Shown: positions 1 through 9,498, counted from the stretch's first letter. The stretch: 64,000 nucleotides of DNA from Nonomuraea sp. NEAU-A123 (GCF_018603905.1 NZ_JAHFZZ010000002.1:682001-746000); one strand, 5' to 3'. Notes: generated by a model from the sequence alone, not told the origin. A program made the numbers and translations.

Positions 1-447
1 GGTCAGCTCGGCGTCCCACAGGCTCAGCCGCCAGTCGACGGCGGTGATCGTACCGACGGGGTCGAGCGTGAGATGGCCGACCGGCAGCCTGCACGTGCCG
101 AACCCGCTGCCGAACTCCGGCCGGTGGTCCTGGACCCGGCCGTGCTGGGTGGTGAAGCGGATCTTGTTGGCGTCCGGCTCCTTGTAGATCATGCTGCCGA
201 GCAGGCCGTCGCCCAGGAACGGGCCCTCGTGCCAGACCGCGGGCAGCTTGGCCCACCGCAGGTCCTGCTCCCGCAGGAACGCGGCCCACTGGGCGTCCGA
301 GGACATCCGGACGTCGAGCGTCCAGGGCGCCTCGGCATGAGCGGGGGCGGCGAGTGGGCCGGTCAGCGCCGCCACGGCCAGGGTGCCGAACGCGCCGCCC
401 AGCACCGCCCGGCGCGTCGGCCCGCTCTCACCGCCGTCAGGTTCCAT
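1..447 (-). CDS. Secreted glycoside hydrolase, GH95/DUF5703-like, partial
   Basis: Reads from an ATG at 447 and leaves the window at base 1, giving 149 N-terminal residues. Residues 11-40 form a probable Tat signal (TRRAVLGG, hydrophobic stretch, cleavage near AHA). The mature start contains a WHEGPFLGDGLLGSMIY segment, resembling the N-terminal beta domain of GH95-type fucosidase/galactosidase proteins, where a 'LPLGNGRLGAM' pattern is typical. The catalytic domain is outside the window, so the family is tentative. It lies downstream of and co-directional with the PQQ sugar dehydrogenase (77-bp gap), which fits a polysaccharide-utilisation locus. A GTG directly upstream (450) is an alternative start. 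Confidence 0.6.
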   Translation of the reverse strand, partial: MEPDGGESGPTRRAVLGGAFGTLAVAALTGPLAAPAHAEAPWTLDVRMSSDAQWAAFLREQDLRWAKLPAVWHEGPFLGDGLLGSMIYKEPDANKIRFTTQHGRVQDHRPEFGSGFGTCRLPVGHLTLDPVGTITAVDWRLSLWDAELT

Positions 448-523
448 CACGCGAAATCTCCAGGTGGCTCGGGGGTGACAGGCGGCCGCGCCGAAGCGCG
501 GCCGCCTGGTGAGGGGGCGTGCG

Positions 524-2947
524 TCACTGGATGTTGGAGCGCCTGATCACGTCGGCGCTGCCGTCGCCGTTGTTGTCGGAGTTGGTGGAGCCGAACCAGA
601 TGGCGCTGGCGTTCGGCACCTTCTCCACCGCGCGGAGCCGGCCGTACGTCCCGTTGAAGTAGGAGTTGACCGTCGAGACGTTCTCGCCGTTGAGCACGAT
701 CCGCCACAGCCGCTGGCCGCGCAGCGCCGCCATGAACACGGTGTTGTTCACGATGGCGATGCCGCTCGGCGACGCCTCCGAGACGCTCCACGTGTACTTG
801 GGATTGGTCATGCCGGAGGTGCTGCAGGTGCCCTCACAGGTGGGCCAGCCGTAGTTCTTGCCCGGCTGGATCAGGTTGAGCTCGTCCCTGGAGGAGTTGC
901 CCAGCTCCGACTCCCACAGCCGCCCGGCCGAGTCCCACGCGATGCCCTGCGGGTTGCGGTGGCCGTAGCTGTAGACGCGGGTGCCGAACGGGTTGCCCGG
1001 CGCGGCCGCGCCCGTCTTGGTGATGCGCAGGATCTTGCCGTTGAGCGAGCCGAGGTCCTGCGCGTTGCCGCTCGCCTGCGCGTCTCCCGCGGTGACGTAC
1101 AGGTAGCCGTCAGGACCGAACCTGATGCGGCCGCCGTTGTGGTAGCGGTTCTTGTCGATCATGCCCTGCAGGATCGCGCTGTAGCCGCTGAGCGTGGTGC
1201 CGTTGAAGTTCATCTTCGCGACGCGGTTGCCCTCGGAGGCGGTGTGCATGAAGAACACCTCCTGGTCGGTCGTGCCGTTCCAGGTGGGCGAGAAGTCGAG
1301 GCCCATCAGGCCGCCCTCGCCGTCGGTGGTCACGACGTTGGGCACGGTGCCGACCTGCGTCTTGGTGCCCGACGGGGTGATCTTGAACACCTTGAACGTG
1401 TCCCGCTCGGTGACCAGCGCGTACGAGCCGTCGGGCGCCCAGGAGATGTCCCAGGGGATGTCCCAGCCGCCGGCGATCGTGGTCGGCGTCTGCGGCACGG
1501 TGCCACAGCTACCGGTCGTGAACGACGCGGAGGCCGTGCTCGGGGTGGAGAGCTGGTTGGCCGTGTCACGCGCGACGACGTCGAGCTGGTAGGTGTGCGC
1601 GCACTCCAGCGGCACGCTGGTGCTGGTCGCGGGCGGCGTGCCGGTGACCGTCTGCAGCACGGTGCCGGTGGCGTGGTCGCGGACCAGGTAGGCGCGTACG
1701 CCGTTGTCGTCGGTGGAGGCGGTCCAGGTCGCGGTCGCCGAGGTGGGCTGCACGCCGGTCACCGTGGGCTGGCCGGGCTGCGACGGCGGGTCGTCCGCGG
1801 GCGCGGGCAGCGTGCGGCAGTTCGCCTCAGGGCTGCTCAGCGACACGTTCCCGGACGCGTCCCGGGCGAAGACCGAGATCTGGTACGGGAAGTCGGAGTT
1901 CAGCCCCGTCACCGTGTACGGCGGAGCGGGCGCGGTGGCGATCTGCGTGCCCTGATGGAAGATGTCGTACGCCACGACGCCGACGTTGTCGGTCGACGTC
2001 GGCCAGTCCAGCCGGATGCTGTTGTAGGTGATGTCACTGCAGACCGGCTGCCCCGGGGCGGTGGGCTTCTCGGTGTCACCGGGGCCGCTGACGCGCAGCC
2101 GGTCGAGGTTCGGCCCGCCGTTCGCGGTGGTCCCGGTGGCTCTGATCGTGTTGCCGCCGGCGTTCAGCGTGGCGTTGACGCTGATCTCCTGCCAGGTGGT
2201 CCACGCCCCGGTGCCCGGGAAGGACTGGCTGGCCACGACGGCCGTGCCGTTGACCGCGATGCTCATCGGCCGGTCGGTGGTCGTACCGTTGGCGAAGCGG
2301 AACGTCAGGGTCTGCGGCCCGGCGCCGGCGGCGCTCACCGCGAACTCGACGTAGGAACCGGCCACGTTGTCGTAGTTCACGAAGCCGGAGCCGGTGAACC
2401 CGGCGTGGTTGGACTCCACGACGCCCTGCGAGATCGTCGCGCTCTCCGCCTGGTAGTCGGTGAAGTTCGTGGCGGTGACCTCGGCCTCCAGGTAGTCCCA
2501 GTTCGGGTTCCCGCCCGCGCCGGCGGCGGTGGCCTTGATCGTGTTGGTGCCCGCGACGACCGGCGCGGTCAGCGTGACCGTCGCCCAGGTGTCCCAGTTC
2601 GTGGTGGCGTTGAACGCCCGGGCCGCGGCGACGACGGTGCCGTTGACCGCGATGTCGCTCGGCCGGTTGGCGCTGGTGCCGTTGGCATAACGGAAGGCCA
2701 GCGTGGCGGTGCCCGCGCTGGGCGCGTTGATCGTCCATTCGACCGAGGACCCGGCGACGTTGTCGCCGTTGACGAAACCGGTGCCGGAGTAGCCGGTGTG
2801 GTTCGACTCCACGACACCTTGCGAGATCGTGGCGTTCTCCGCCTCGTATCGGGTGGGCGCCGCGGCGGCCGGAGGGGCCACGACCGTCAGCGCCCCGGCG
2901 AAGAGCGCGAGGACACCGGCGAGGACGCGGTACCTGCGTAAGTTCAT
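524..2947 (-). CDS. Secreted PQQ-dependent sugar dehydrogenase with two CBM35 and two FN3 domains
   Basis: 807 aa. Start ATG at 2947 has an AGGAG box 8 bases upstream; an in-frame extension to 3058 lacks a signal peptide and is rejected. Order: signal peptide (1-30), two tandem CBM35 carbohydrate-binding modules (about 33-155 and 158-290, each opening with AExATISQGVVESNH), two fibronectin type III domains (about 293-385 and 390-480), then a glucose/sorbosone dehydrogenase beta-propeller (about 490-807). The propeller has the soluble GDH hallmark YHNGGRIRFGPDGYLYVTAG, containing the expected catalytic histidine, and GHRNPQG. The family oxidises sugars with PQQ outside the cell; CBM35 suggests a polysaccharide substrate, perhaps uronate-containing (inference). 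It is divergent from the GH105 gene, which carries a close copy of the second CBM35. Confidence 0.93.
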   Translation of the reverse strand: MNLRRYRVLAGVLALFAGALTVVAPPAAAAPTRYEAENATISQGVVESNHTGYSGTGFVNGDNVAGSSVEWTINAPSAGTATLAFRYANGTSANRPSDIAVNGTVVAAARAFNATTNWDTWATVTLTAPVVAGTNTIKATAAGAGGNPNWDYLEAEVTATNFTDYQAESATISQGVVESNHAGFTGSGFVNYDNVAGSYVEFAVSAAGAGPQTLTFRFANGTTTDRPMSIAVNGTAVVASQSFPGTGAWTTWQEISVNATLNAGGNTIRATGTTANGGPNLDRLRVSGPGDTEKPTAPGQPVCSDITYNSIRLDWPTSTDNVGVVAYDIFHQGTQIATAPAPPYTVTGLNSDFPYQISVFARDASGNVSLSSPEANCRTLPAPADDPPSQPGQPTVTGVQPTSATATWTASTDDNGVRAYLVRDHATGTVLQTVTGTPPATSTSVPLECAHTYQLDVVARDTANQLSTPSTASASFTTGSCGTVPQTPTTIAGGWDIPWDISWAPDGSYALVTERDTFKVFKITPSGTKTQVGTVPNVVTTDGEGGLMGLDFSPTWNGTTDQEVFFMHTASEGNRVAKMNFNGTTLSGYSAILQGMIDKNRYHNGGRIRFGPDGYLYVTAGDAQASGNAQDLGSLNGKILRITKTGAAAPGNPFGTRVYSYGHRNPQGIAWDSAGRLWESELGNSSRDELNLIQPGKNYGWPTCEGTCSTSGMTNPKYTWSVSEASPSGIAIVNNTVFMAALRGQRLWRIVLNGENVSTVNSYFNGTYGRLRAVEKVPNASAIWFGSTNSDNNGDGSADVIRRSNIQ

Positions 2948-3303
2948 CGATTCACTCCTGCGGGGGGTGGTATCTCGGGGCGAGAGATTGGAGCTTTTCA
3001 TCGTGTTCCCACAAATAGTCACAACCGTCAACAGATTTTTGATCTTGGAACGATCCAATCTTTAGGAAAGTTTCCTAACGCTGCTCTCTTGTCGATCGGG
3101 CAAAGATCGGATGTCATACACCTGGACAGGCGGATATTCCGGATGTTTGGCTATAGATCAGGCGAAAGGTTGGATCTGTCGCTCGAGCCATTCGGCGGTG
3201 CTCCCCGCATGAGGAGTGGTCGAGCGATATCACAGGTCAGAAGCCCAACGAGTGAGACATGGGATGTCTTACCCGTGGCGCTCACCAGCGTCAGGAGAGT
3301 CGC
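2948..3303. promoter_or_regulatory. Divergent control region with 17-bp perfect palindrome
   Basis: 356-bp AT-richer gap between two divergent secreted-enzyme genes. It contains the perfect palindrome TTAGGAAAGTTTCCTAA (3062-3078) and, just beside it, TTGGA-ACGA-TCCAA (3045-3058). Placement between two CBM35 genes suggests a shared repressor or activator operator. The regulator is not in the window. No gene was seen here. Confidence 0.55.
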
Positions 3304-4881
3304 GTGCCCCTCAGAAACCGACATCGAGTCATCGCCATAGTCGCCCTCGGTGCCTTGCTGGTCCAGCCCGTGCCCGCGGCCGTCGCCGCGGCCACCCTCC
3401 ACGAAGCCGAGAACGCCACCATCTCGCAGGGCGTCGTGGAGTCCAACCATGCCGGGTTCACCGGCACCGGTTTCGTCAACTATGACAACGTGGCCGGCTC
3501 GTCGGTCGAATGGACGACCGACTCCCCCCAGGCCCGCCAGGTGCGGCTGGTCCTGCGGTACGCCAACGGCACCACCGCCGACCGGCCGATGAGCATCACG
3601 CTCAACGGCACGACCATCGCGGCGAGCCTGTCCTTCCCCGGCACCGGGGCGTGGACCACCTGGCGGACGGTGACCCTGCAAACCTCGCTGGTCGCCGGCC
3701 CGAACACCGTCAAGGCCACCGCCACGACCGCCAACGGCGGCCCGAACGTCGACTCGCTCACCGTCGACGACGGCACCTCGAGCGGGACCGACTGGTCCAA
3801 GGCCGTCATCGACTCCACGATGGCCCGCTTCACCCCCAGCTCACTGGGCGGCTGGGGCTACACGCAAGGGTTGTACCTGTGGGGGCAGTATCTGGTCTGG
3901 CAGCGCACCGGCGACGCCCGCTACCTCCAGTACATCAAGGACTGGGCCGACCGGTTCGTCGACAGCTCCGGCAACATCTCCAACAGCTTCGGCAACCTCG
4001 ACAGCATGCAGTCGGGCAACGTCCTGCTCGCCCTGTACAAGGAGACGGGCCAGACCCGTTACCGTACGGCCGCCACCAAGATCAGGACCCGGCTGAACAC
4101 CTACCCGCGCACCTCCGACGGCGGCTGGTGGCACTCCACCTCCGACTCCCGGCAGGGCCAGCTCTGGGGCGACGGCGTCTACATGGTGGATCCGTTCCTG
4201 GCCCGCTACGGCGCCTGGGTCGCGGCTGACACCTTCACCCGCACCGAGCCCGCCAAGCAGATCGAGGTCTACCACAGCCACCTGCGCCGCCCGTCGGGCA
4301 CGGCCGCCGGGCTGCTGTACCACGCCTACGACGAGCCCGGCGGCCTGACCGCCTCCTGGGTGAAGCCGTCGCTGGGCAACACGAACGGGATCTCGTGGTG
4401 CCGGGCGATGGGCTGGTTCGGCATGGCCACCATCGACATCCTGGACCTGCTCCCGGCCGACCACCCGCGCCGGGCCGCGCTGATCGACATCCTGCGCGAT
4501 CTGGTGCCCGCCTACGCCCGCTGGCAGGACCCGGCGACCGGCCGATGGTTCCAGGTGGTCACCGAAACGTCGAACTCCGCCAACTGGACCGAGACGTCAT
4601 GCTCGGCCATGTACACGTACACGATCTCGCGCGCCGTCGAACTCGGCTACGTCGACGCCTCGTACCGCGTCAACGCCGACCGGGGCTACCAGGGCGTACT
4701 GGACAAGGTGTCCCTCGGCCAGGACGGGCGGACGAACATCGTGGACATCAGCGAGGGCACGAACGCGAGCGACTCGCTGAGCTACTACTTCAACCGGGGG
4801 CGGCCGGTGAACGACTTCCACGGCCTGGGCGCCTTCTTGATCATGAACGAGCAGCTGATGCGAGTCGGCCCCGGCAACTGA
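3304..4881 (+). CDS. Secreted CBM35-GH105 (unsaturated rhamnogalacturonyl hydrolase-like)
   Basis: 525 aa. GTG start at 3304 has an AGGAG box 6 bases upstream and yields a clean signal peptide (cleavage near residue 28). Residues about 30-155 are a CBM35 module; about 165-525 form the alpha6/alpha6-barrel of GH88/GH105 (YteR type). The motif QLWGDGVYMVDPFLARYG carries the aspartate expected to be the general acid/base. Family members hydrate and release delta-4,5-unsaturated uronic acids from lyase products of pectin or other acidic polysaccharides. Here a signal peptide and CBM place it outside the cell, unlike cytoplasmic YteR. The substrate is inferred from family only. Confidence 0.9.
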   Translation: MPLRNRHRVIAIVALGALLVQPVPAAVAAATLHEAENATISQGVVESNHAGFTGTGFVNYDNVAGSSVEWTTDSPQARQVRLVLRYANGTTADRPMSITLNGTTIAASLSFPGTGAWTTWRTVTLQTSLVAGPNTVKATATTANGGPNVDSLTVDDGTSSGTDWSKAVIDSTMARFTPSSLGGWGYTQGLYLWGQYLVWQRTGDARYLQYIKDWADRFVDSSGNISNSFGNLDSMQSGNVLLALYKETGQTRYRTAATKIRTRLNTYPRTSDGGWWHSTSDSRQGQLWGDGVYMVDPFLARYGAWVAADTFTRTEPAKQIEVYHSHLRRPSGTAAGLLYHAYDEPGGLTASWVKPSLGNTNGISWCRAMGWFGMATIDILDLLPADHPRRAALIDILRDLVPAYARWQDPATGRWFQVVTETSNSANWTETSCSAMYTYTISRAVELGYVDASYRVNADRGYQGVLDKVSLGQDGRTNIVDISEGTNASDSLSYYFNRGRPVNDFHGLGAFLIMNEQLMRVGPGN

Positions 4882-4893
4882 CCCGCACGGCTC

Positions 4894-4929
4894 CCCTGGG
4901 ACCGGCGCGCACCCGCGTCGGCCCCAGGG
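4894..4929 (+). terminator. Possible terminator hairpin after GH105
   Basis: CCCTGGG (4894-4900) and CCCAGGG (4923-4929) form a 7-bp stem with a 22-base loop, 13 bases after the stop. No T-run, so this is weak. Confidence 0.28.
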
Positions 4930-5228
4930 ACCGGTCAGGCCGTGCTGGATCTCCTGTGCCTTGCGCTCGCTGAAGGCTCGGCCGAGCTCCTCCAGGCGCC
5001 CGCGCGGCACCGCCTTCTTCAGCGCCGGGAGGATCTCGCTCTCCTCCTCCTGTACGTGGCGATCTCCGGGTAGATCAGCTCCTCCTCCCCTCTGGAATGG
5101 GCGACGAATTTGGCGGCCAGTTCGGTCAGCAGCGCGGGACGATCCTCGGTGTCCTTCTTGAGCCGGGCGAAAAGCCGCTCCACGTCGCGGTGGTCTGCGG
5201 TGATCATGCTGATGACATCCAATGTCAT
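4926..5228 (-). pseudogene. Hemerythrin HHE-domain protein, frameshifted
   Basis: From ATG 5228 the frame reads MTLDVISMITADHRDVERL, a typical HHE start with the first histidine-aspartate pair, then HSRGEEELIYPEI. At about 5055-5060 homology jumps frame: the first frame ends after an arginine run at 5019, while the neighbouring frame continues QEEESEILPALKK..AFSERK to about 4926 and has no stop near the expected end. A one-base loss (or two-base gain) in GATCGCCACGTACAGG explains it. Intact members are cytoplasmic non-haem di-iron proteins of about 150-190 aa. A sequencing error is possible, but the missing stop argues for real decay. Confidence 0.7.
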
Positions 5229-5394
5229 GGTTACCCCTCTCTGGCTGGCCCCGGTACCCGGCGAGGACGGCCGTACGTGAGGTTGAAGGACAACAGAACA
5301 GCTGTTTGCGTTTCTTGGATACTCGCGGCGCCTGATAGATCCAGGCTTGTCGGGGTAGCGGGATGACTGCCGGAGCAGTAGACGGGAGTCGCAC

Positions 5395-5718
5395 ATGAGC
5401 ACAATGGTGGGAAACTGGAAGATGGCGATCACCGACGGGTGCACGCCCGGCGACCAGCTCTACCTGTTCAACATCAGTCCTGGCAACGCCCACGTCGAGC
5501 TCACGTTCTGCGCGGAGGGCGGGCAGCCACTGGGCCCGTTCCGCGTGGCCATCCCCGCACACCGTACGCAGGCCCTGGCCCTGGAGGACCTGGTCGATCC
5601 TGACGCCCTGCCCCCGAACCAGGTGTACTCCGTCGTGGTGGTCTCGGACCGGCCGGTACTCGTTCAGCCTGACCCAGCGCGCCCGACCGTGCCGAAGCCT
5701 CGGCGAACAGCGGCCTGA
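5395..5718 (+). CDS. Sensory rhodopsin transducer-like (ASRT family) protein
   Basis: 107 aa, no signal or membrane segment. ATG with GGGAG 7 bases upstream. The core AHVELTFCAEGGQPLGPFRV and the PAHRTQALALEDLVDP block match the small beta-sandwich ASRT family (pfam07100), named for the soluble partner of Anabaena sensory rhodopsin. Most actinobacterial members have no linked rhodopsin, and none is seen here; the family resembles carbohydrate-binding folds, so a ligand-binding role is equally possible. It is slightly shorter than Anabaena ASRT (about 125 aa). Stands alone between the hemerythrin remnant and a lipoprotein gene. Confidence 0.85.
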   Translation: MSTMVGNWKMAITDGCTPGDQLYLFNISPGNAHVELTFCAEGGQPLGPFRVAIPAHRTQALALEDLVDPDALPPNQVYSVVVVSDRPVLVQPDPARPTVPKPRRTAA

Positions 5719-5790
5719 CCGATTCGCGGTAGATCTGGCCAGCCGGGTCAGAAGTTCTTGCGGGTGATCCTGGCGATACGGTTGAGCATC

Positions 5791-6708
5791 ATGAGATCGG
5801 TCAACGTCATGATCGCCGCATCCCTCGTAGCCGTCCTCACAGGATGCGCCGGTGAGGCGGACGGATCGGCGACACCGGAGCGGCCCGCCCAGACCACCGC
5901 CCCGAGTGCCGCCGAGACACCCTCCCCGCAGGCCGGGGCCGTGGGGGTGCCCGCGCCTGATGTCCGCATTCCCACCGACCCCGTCAAGCTGGCCGGTGCT
6001 CTGAAGGAGACGTCCACCGCGCTGAACAAGGCGATCGACGGCTGGACCAAGGGCTCACAGGAGCGTCCGCCGCAGGACGTCGTGCTGCTCTCTCTTCATC
6101 AGCAGCGCATCTACCGGGCGATGGCCCGGAACACGGCGCTGACCCAGGGCGTCGTGAGGCGGTTGCCCAAGGGACTGGCCGCTGAGGCGCGCGACAACAC
6201 CACGGCCATCGCGAAGCTGCTGTCGATGGCCCATCCGATCAGCGCGGCGCAGCGCAAGCGGATGCGCCTGGCGGAGCCGTCGCCCGCCAAGGCCTTGCAT
6301 GGCTACATGACGCGGGCCGAGAAGCGGTTCGGCGTCGAGTGGGAGGTCCTCGCGGCGATCATGCTCGTCGAGACGAAGTTCGGACGGGTCAGATCGGCGA
6401 GCTCCACCGGGGCACAAGGGCCCATGCAGTTCATGCCGGGCACGTGGCGGCAGTACGGGCTGGGCGGGGACGTCCACAACGCGCGCGACGCGGTGCTCGC
6501 CGCGGCCAACTACCTCAAGGCGTCGGGGGCGCCGCGCGACTACCGGCGTGCGGTGTTCGCCTACAACCACGACGCCCGGTACGTGGACGCCGTCCTCGCG
6601 CACGCCCGCCAGATCAAGCGCGACTCGCGCAGCTTCTACGCGTACTACAACTGGCAGGTCTTCGTCCTGTCCACACAGGGCGACGTCCGCCTCACCGGCC
6701 CCCGCTGA
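5791..6708 (+). CDS. Lytic murein transglycosylase lipoprotein
   Basis: 305 aa from ATG 5791; earlier TTG (5758) and GTG codons are possible but give a poorer signal. Lipobox LTGC falls at about residues 16-19, followed by a Pro/Thr/Ala linker to about 75. The C-terminal domain (about 175-290) has the SLT signature: VETKFGR with the catalytic glutamate, SSTGAQGPMQFMPGTW, and an AYNH motif. It cleaves the MurNAc-GlcNAc bond of peptidoglycan, acting at the outer face of the membrane. The domain order (MltB/slt family 3-like helical N-part, then SLT) is like actinobacterial 'lytic transglycosylase domain' lipoproteins. Confidence 0.87.
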   Translation: MRSVNVMIAASLVAVLTGCAGEADGSATPERPAQTTAPSAAETPSPQAGAVGVPAPDVRIPTDPVKLAGALKETSTALNKAIDGWTKGSQERPPQDVVLLSLHQQRIYRAMARNTALTQGVVRRLPKGLAAEARDNTTAIAKLLSMAHPISAAQRKRMRLAEPSPAKALHGYMTRAEKRFGVEWEVLAAIMLVETKFGRVRSASSTGAQGPMQFMPGTWRQYGLGGDVHNARDAVLAAANYLKASGAPRDYRRAVFAYNHDARYVDAVLAHARQIKRDSRSFYAYYNWQVFVLSTQGDVRLTGPR

Positions 6709-6748
6709 CCTTTTCGGCGTTGACCGCCGTTGGCGATACCTTCGAGCA

Positions 6749-7294
6749 ATGAGCGAAGGGGAATCGAGCCGGAACGCCGTCATCATTCCCGGCGGAATGT
6801 ACGGACCGCAGGCAGGACTGCTCGCCTACGCCGGCGAAGCGGTTGCCCGCCGTGGCGCCCACCTCGAACTGATCTCGTGGACACCGCCGAAGGGCCAGCC
6901 CCTGCTGGAGGGGCAATCCTGGGTCTACCAGCAAGTGACGCCCGTCGTGGAGAAGCTGGGGACACCGCTGCTGATCGGCAAGTCGCTCGGCTCGTACGGC
7001 GCCGCCGTGGCCGCAGATCGCGGCCTGCCGGGGATCTGGCTGACGCCGTTGCTCACCATGCCCGCATGCGTGGAGGCGTTGCGTCGGGCCACCCAGCCAT
7101 TCCTGCTCGTCGGCGGCACCGCGGACGACTTGTGGGATGGTGTGCTGGCACGCGAGCTGACGCCGCACGTCCTCGAGGTCAACGGCGCCGATCATGGCAT
7201 GAAAGTGCCGGGGCCGCTGCACAGATCCACCGAGGTGCTCGGTCAGGTGACGACAGCCATCGAAGTCTTCCTCGACACCATCGTCTGGCGCTAG
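6749..7294 (+). CDS. Alpha/beta hydrolase, small
   Basis: 181 aa. Start ATG 6749; longer in-frame starts overlap the upstream gene. Nucleophile elbow GKSLGS, acid region GTADDLWD and histidine motif ADHGM give a full Ser-Asp-His triad in a compact, lidless alpha/beta fold similar to KANL3/Tex30-like hydrolases. No signal peptide, so cytoplasmic. Substrate unknown. It follows the transglycosylase by 40 bp but has no obvious shared job. Confidence 0.85.
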   Translation: MSEGESSRNAVIIPGGMYGPQAGLLAYAGEAVARRGAHLELISWTPPKGQPLLEGQSWVYQQVTPVVEKLGTPLLIGKSLGSYGAAVAADRGLPGIWLTPLLTMPACVEALRRATQPFLLVGGTADDLWDGVLARELTPHVLEVNGADHGMKVPGPLHRSTEVLGQVTTAIEVFLDTIVWR

Positions 7295-7572
7295 CGGAAG
7301 CCCCGGCTCAGAGTCCTTGATCAAGCTCGTGCCGCCTGTGTTCGACGACTCGGAGGAGGCGTGAACACCCGGCCACAAGAGCATCGTCCCCGTCCTCGAT
7401 AGAACGGCGGGCGGTCACAGGATGTGATCCATTACTTGAGCAGCACGCGGTGCGCGGGCCGGGCCGGCGCCCGCCGGGGGTCGCCGTCGAAGAATGGCGG
7501 CTCGAACGACTCCCTCCCGCGAGTCGAGTTCTCCAGGGCGCTCGTCGCGCTCTGTGCCTATACGTTTCCGGA

Positions 7573-9498
7573 ATGGAGTTGTTCACCCCGACCCTCGACT
7601 GGGGCTCTGAGGTCTGGGCATCGCTGGTGTGGATCGCCCAAGCCTGGGCGATCGCCGCGGTCTGCACGTTGGCGGTCCTCGTGCTGATAGGCCTCTGCAC
7701 GACGTGGGGCAGGCAATTCTGGCGCATCACCGGCGCGTACTTCACCGGTCCGGGGAGCGTCAAGGTCTGGCTCTGGCTCAGCGCCTTGCTGTTGTCGGTG
7801 GTGGCCGGCGTCCGGTTGAACGTGCTGCTCAGCTACCAGGGCAACGACATGCTGTCCAGCCTCCAGGTCGCGGTCCAGGGCATCGCCGTCAACAACACTC
7901 CGGTGAAAAGCTCCGGCGAACACGGCTTCTGGATGTCCCTGTGGGTCTTCTGCATCCTGGCGGCGATCCACATCGCCCGGCTGCTGCTGGATCTGTTCCT
8001 GCTCCAGCGGTTCGTGTTGGCCTGGCGCGCCTGGCTCACCGACAGGCTGACCGGAGACTGGCTCGATGGTAAGGCCTACTACCGGTCGCGATTCATCGAC
8101 GACACCATCGACAACCCGGACCAGCGTATTCAGTCCGACATCGACCTGGTCACCGCCGGATTCGGACCTCTGCCCAACCTGCCGAGCAACGGGGGGACGT
8201 CCAGCACGCTGTTGTTCGGCGCCATCTCCGCGGTCACCTCGATCGTGTCGTTCACGGCGATCCTGTGGAAACTCTCGGGTACGCTTTCCCTCTTCGGGGG
8301 CGAGATCCCCAGGGCGATGTTCTGGATCGGGCTGGTCTACGTTCTCATCGCCTCCGTCATCGCCTTCTGGATCGGCAAGCCGATCATCTGGCTGGCCTTC
8401 CGAAACGAGAAGTTCAACGCGGCGTTCCGTTACGCCCTGGTGCGCCTGCGCGATGCGGCGGAGGCAGTCGCGTTCTACCATGGCGAGCTCGTGGAGCGCT
8501 CAGGGCTGCGGCGCCTGTTCGCCCCCGTCGTCGGCAACTACAAGCGGTATCTGAACAGGACCATCGGCTTCAACGCCTGGAACTACTCGATCAGCCAGAG
8601 CATCGTGCCCCTGCCCTATATCCTGCAGGCGCCACGGCTGTTCGCCGCCGAGATCCGCCTCGGCGATCTCACCCAGTCGGCAGCGGCGTTCAACGAGATC
8701 CAGAACGGCCTCTCGTTCTTCCGGAACGCCTACGACGCCTTCGCCGGCTACCGGGCGGCGATCATCCGGCTCCACGGTCTGGTCATCGCCAACGAAGAGG
8801 CCAGGGCGCTGCCGGAGGTGACGACGCTGCCCTGCGTCGACGGGACGGTTCAGCTCGAGGCCGTCGAGGTCCGTACCCCCGATGGACGGCAGTTGATCAA
8901 TCCGCTCGACATGCGGCTCGAAGTGGGTGACACGTTGGTCGTCACCGGGCCATCCGGCAGCGGCAAGACCACGCTGTTGCGCAGCCTCGCCGAGTTGTGG
9001 CCGTTCACCACCGGCACGCTGACCCGACCGTGCGGACCCAACGAGACGATGTTCCTGTCGCAACTGCCCTACGTACCACTGGGCGACCTGCGCGCTGTCG
9101 TCACGTACCCCGGCAAAGAAGGCACCGTCGATGACGAGACCCTGCGCGGCACACTGCGAAAGGTCGCGCTGCCGCATCTAGAGGACCAGCTCGACGAGGT
9201 GCAGGACTGGGCCAAGGTGCTTTCCCCTGGCGAACAGCAGCGGATCGCGTTCGCACGGATTCTGCTGACGAAGCCGAAGGTGGTGTTCATGGACGAGTCG
9301 ACCTCGGCGTTGGACGAGGACCTGGAGTTCATGCTCTATCAACTGTTGCGGTCAGAGTTGCCCGACACCATCGTCGTCAGCGTCAGCCACCGCTCGACGG
9401 TCGCACAGCACCACACCCACGAACTCGAGCTGCTCGGCGAAGGCGAATGGCGCTTCGGCCCGCTGGGAGACGACAATCAGGAACCCGCTCCGGCGTAA
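7573..9498 (+). CDS. ABC transporter permease/ATPase, SbmA/BacA-ABCD type
   Basis: 641 aa fused half-transporter. The membrane domain (about 1-400) has six likely helices and the SbmA_BacA/ABC_membrane_2 pattern ([10 protein letters not shown], WRxWLTDRL). The ATPase domain (about 420-620) has Walker [10 protein letters not shown], signature LSPGEQQR, Walker B VVFMDE and H-loop VSHRS. Family members (YddA, peroxisomal ABCD-like) move peptides, cobalamin or acyl compounds; the substrate is not deducible. No clear RBS precedes ATG 7573. A TATACG hexamer 10 bases upstream makes leaderless transcription possible; upstream in-frame codons are less convincing. Confidence 0.9.
   Translation: MELFTPTLDWGSEVWASLVWIAQAWAIAAVCTLAVLVLIGLCTTWGRQFWRITGAYFTGPGSVKVWLWLSALLLSVVAGVRLNVLLSYQGNDMLSSLQVAVQGIAVNNTPVKSSGEHGFWMSLWVFCILAAIHIARLLLDLFLLQRFVLAWRAWLTDRLTGDWLDGKAYYRSRFIDDTIDNPDQRIQSDIDLVTAGFGPLPNLPSNGGTSSTLLFGAISAVTSIVSFTAILWKLSGTLSLFGGEIPRAMFWIGLVYVLIASVIAFWIGKPIIWLAFRNEKFNAAFRYALVRLRDAAEAVAFYHGELVERSGLRRLFAPVVGNYKRYLNRTIGFNAWNYSISQSIVPLPYILQAPRLFAAEIRLGDLTQSAAAFNEIQNGLSFFRNAYDAFAGYRAAIIRLHGLVIANEEARALPEVTTLPCVDGTVQLEAVEVRTPDGRQLINPLDMRLEVGDTLVVTGPSGSGKTTLLRSLAELWPFTTGTLTRPCGPNETMFLSQLPYVPLGDLRAVVTYPGKEGTVDDETLRGTLRKVALPHLEDQLDEVQDWAKVLSPGEQQRIAFARILLTKPKVVFMDESTSALDEDLEFMLYQLLRSELPDTIVVSVSHRSTVAQHHTHELELLGEGEWRFGPLGDDNQEPAPA

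Noticed and set aside
509-2941. 810-codon plus-strand open frame across the PQQ dehydrogenase
   Set aside because: Low-complexity shadow translation; the minus-strand frame has signal peptide, CBM35, FN3 and dehydrogenase motifs.
7316-7325. Palindrome CTTGATCAAG after the small hydrolase gene
   Set aside because: Ten bases without loop or T-run; could occur by chance and no regulatory context supports it.
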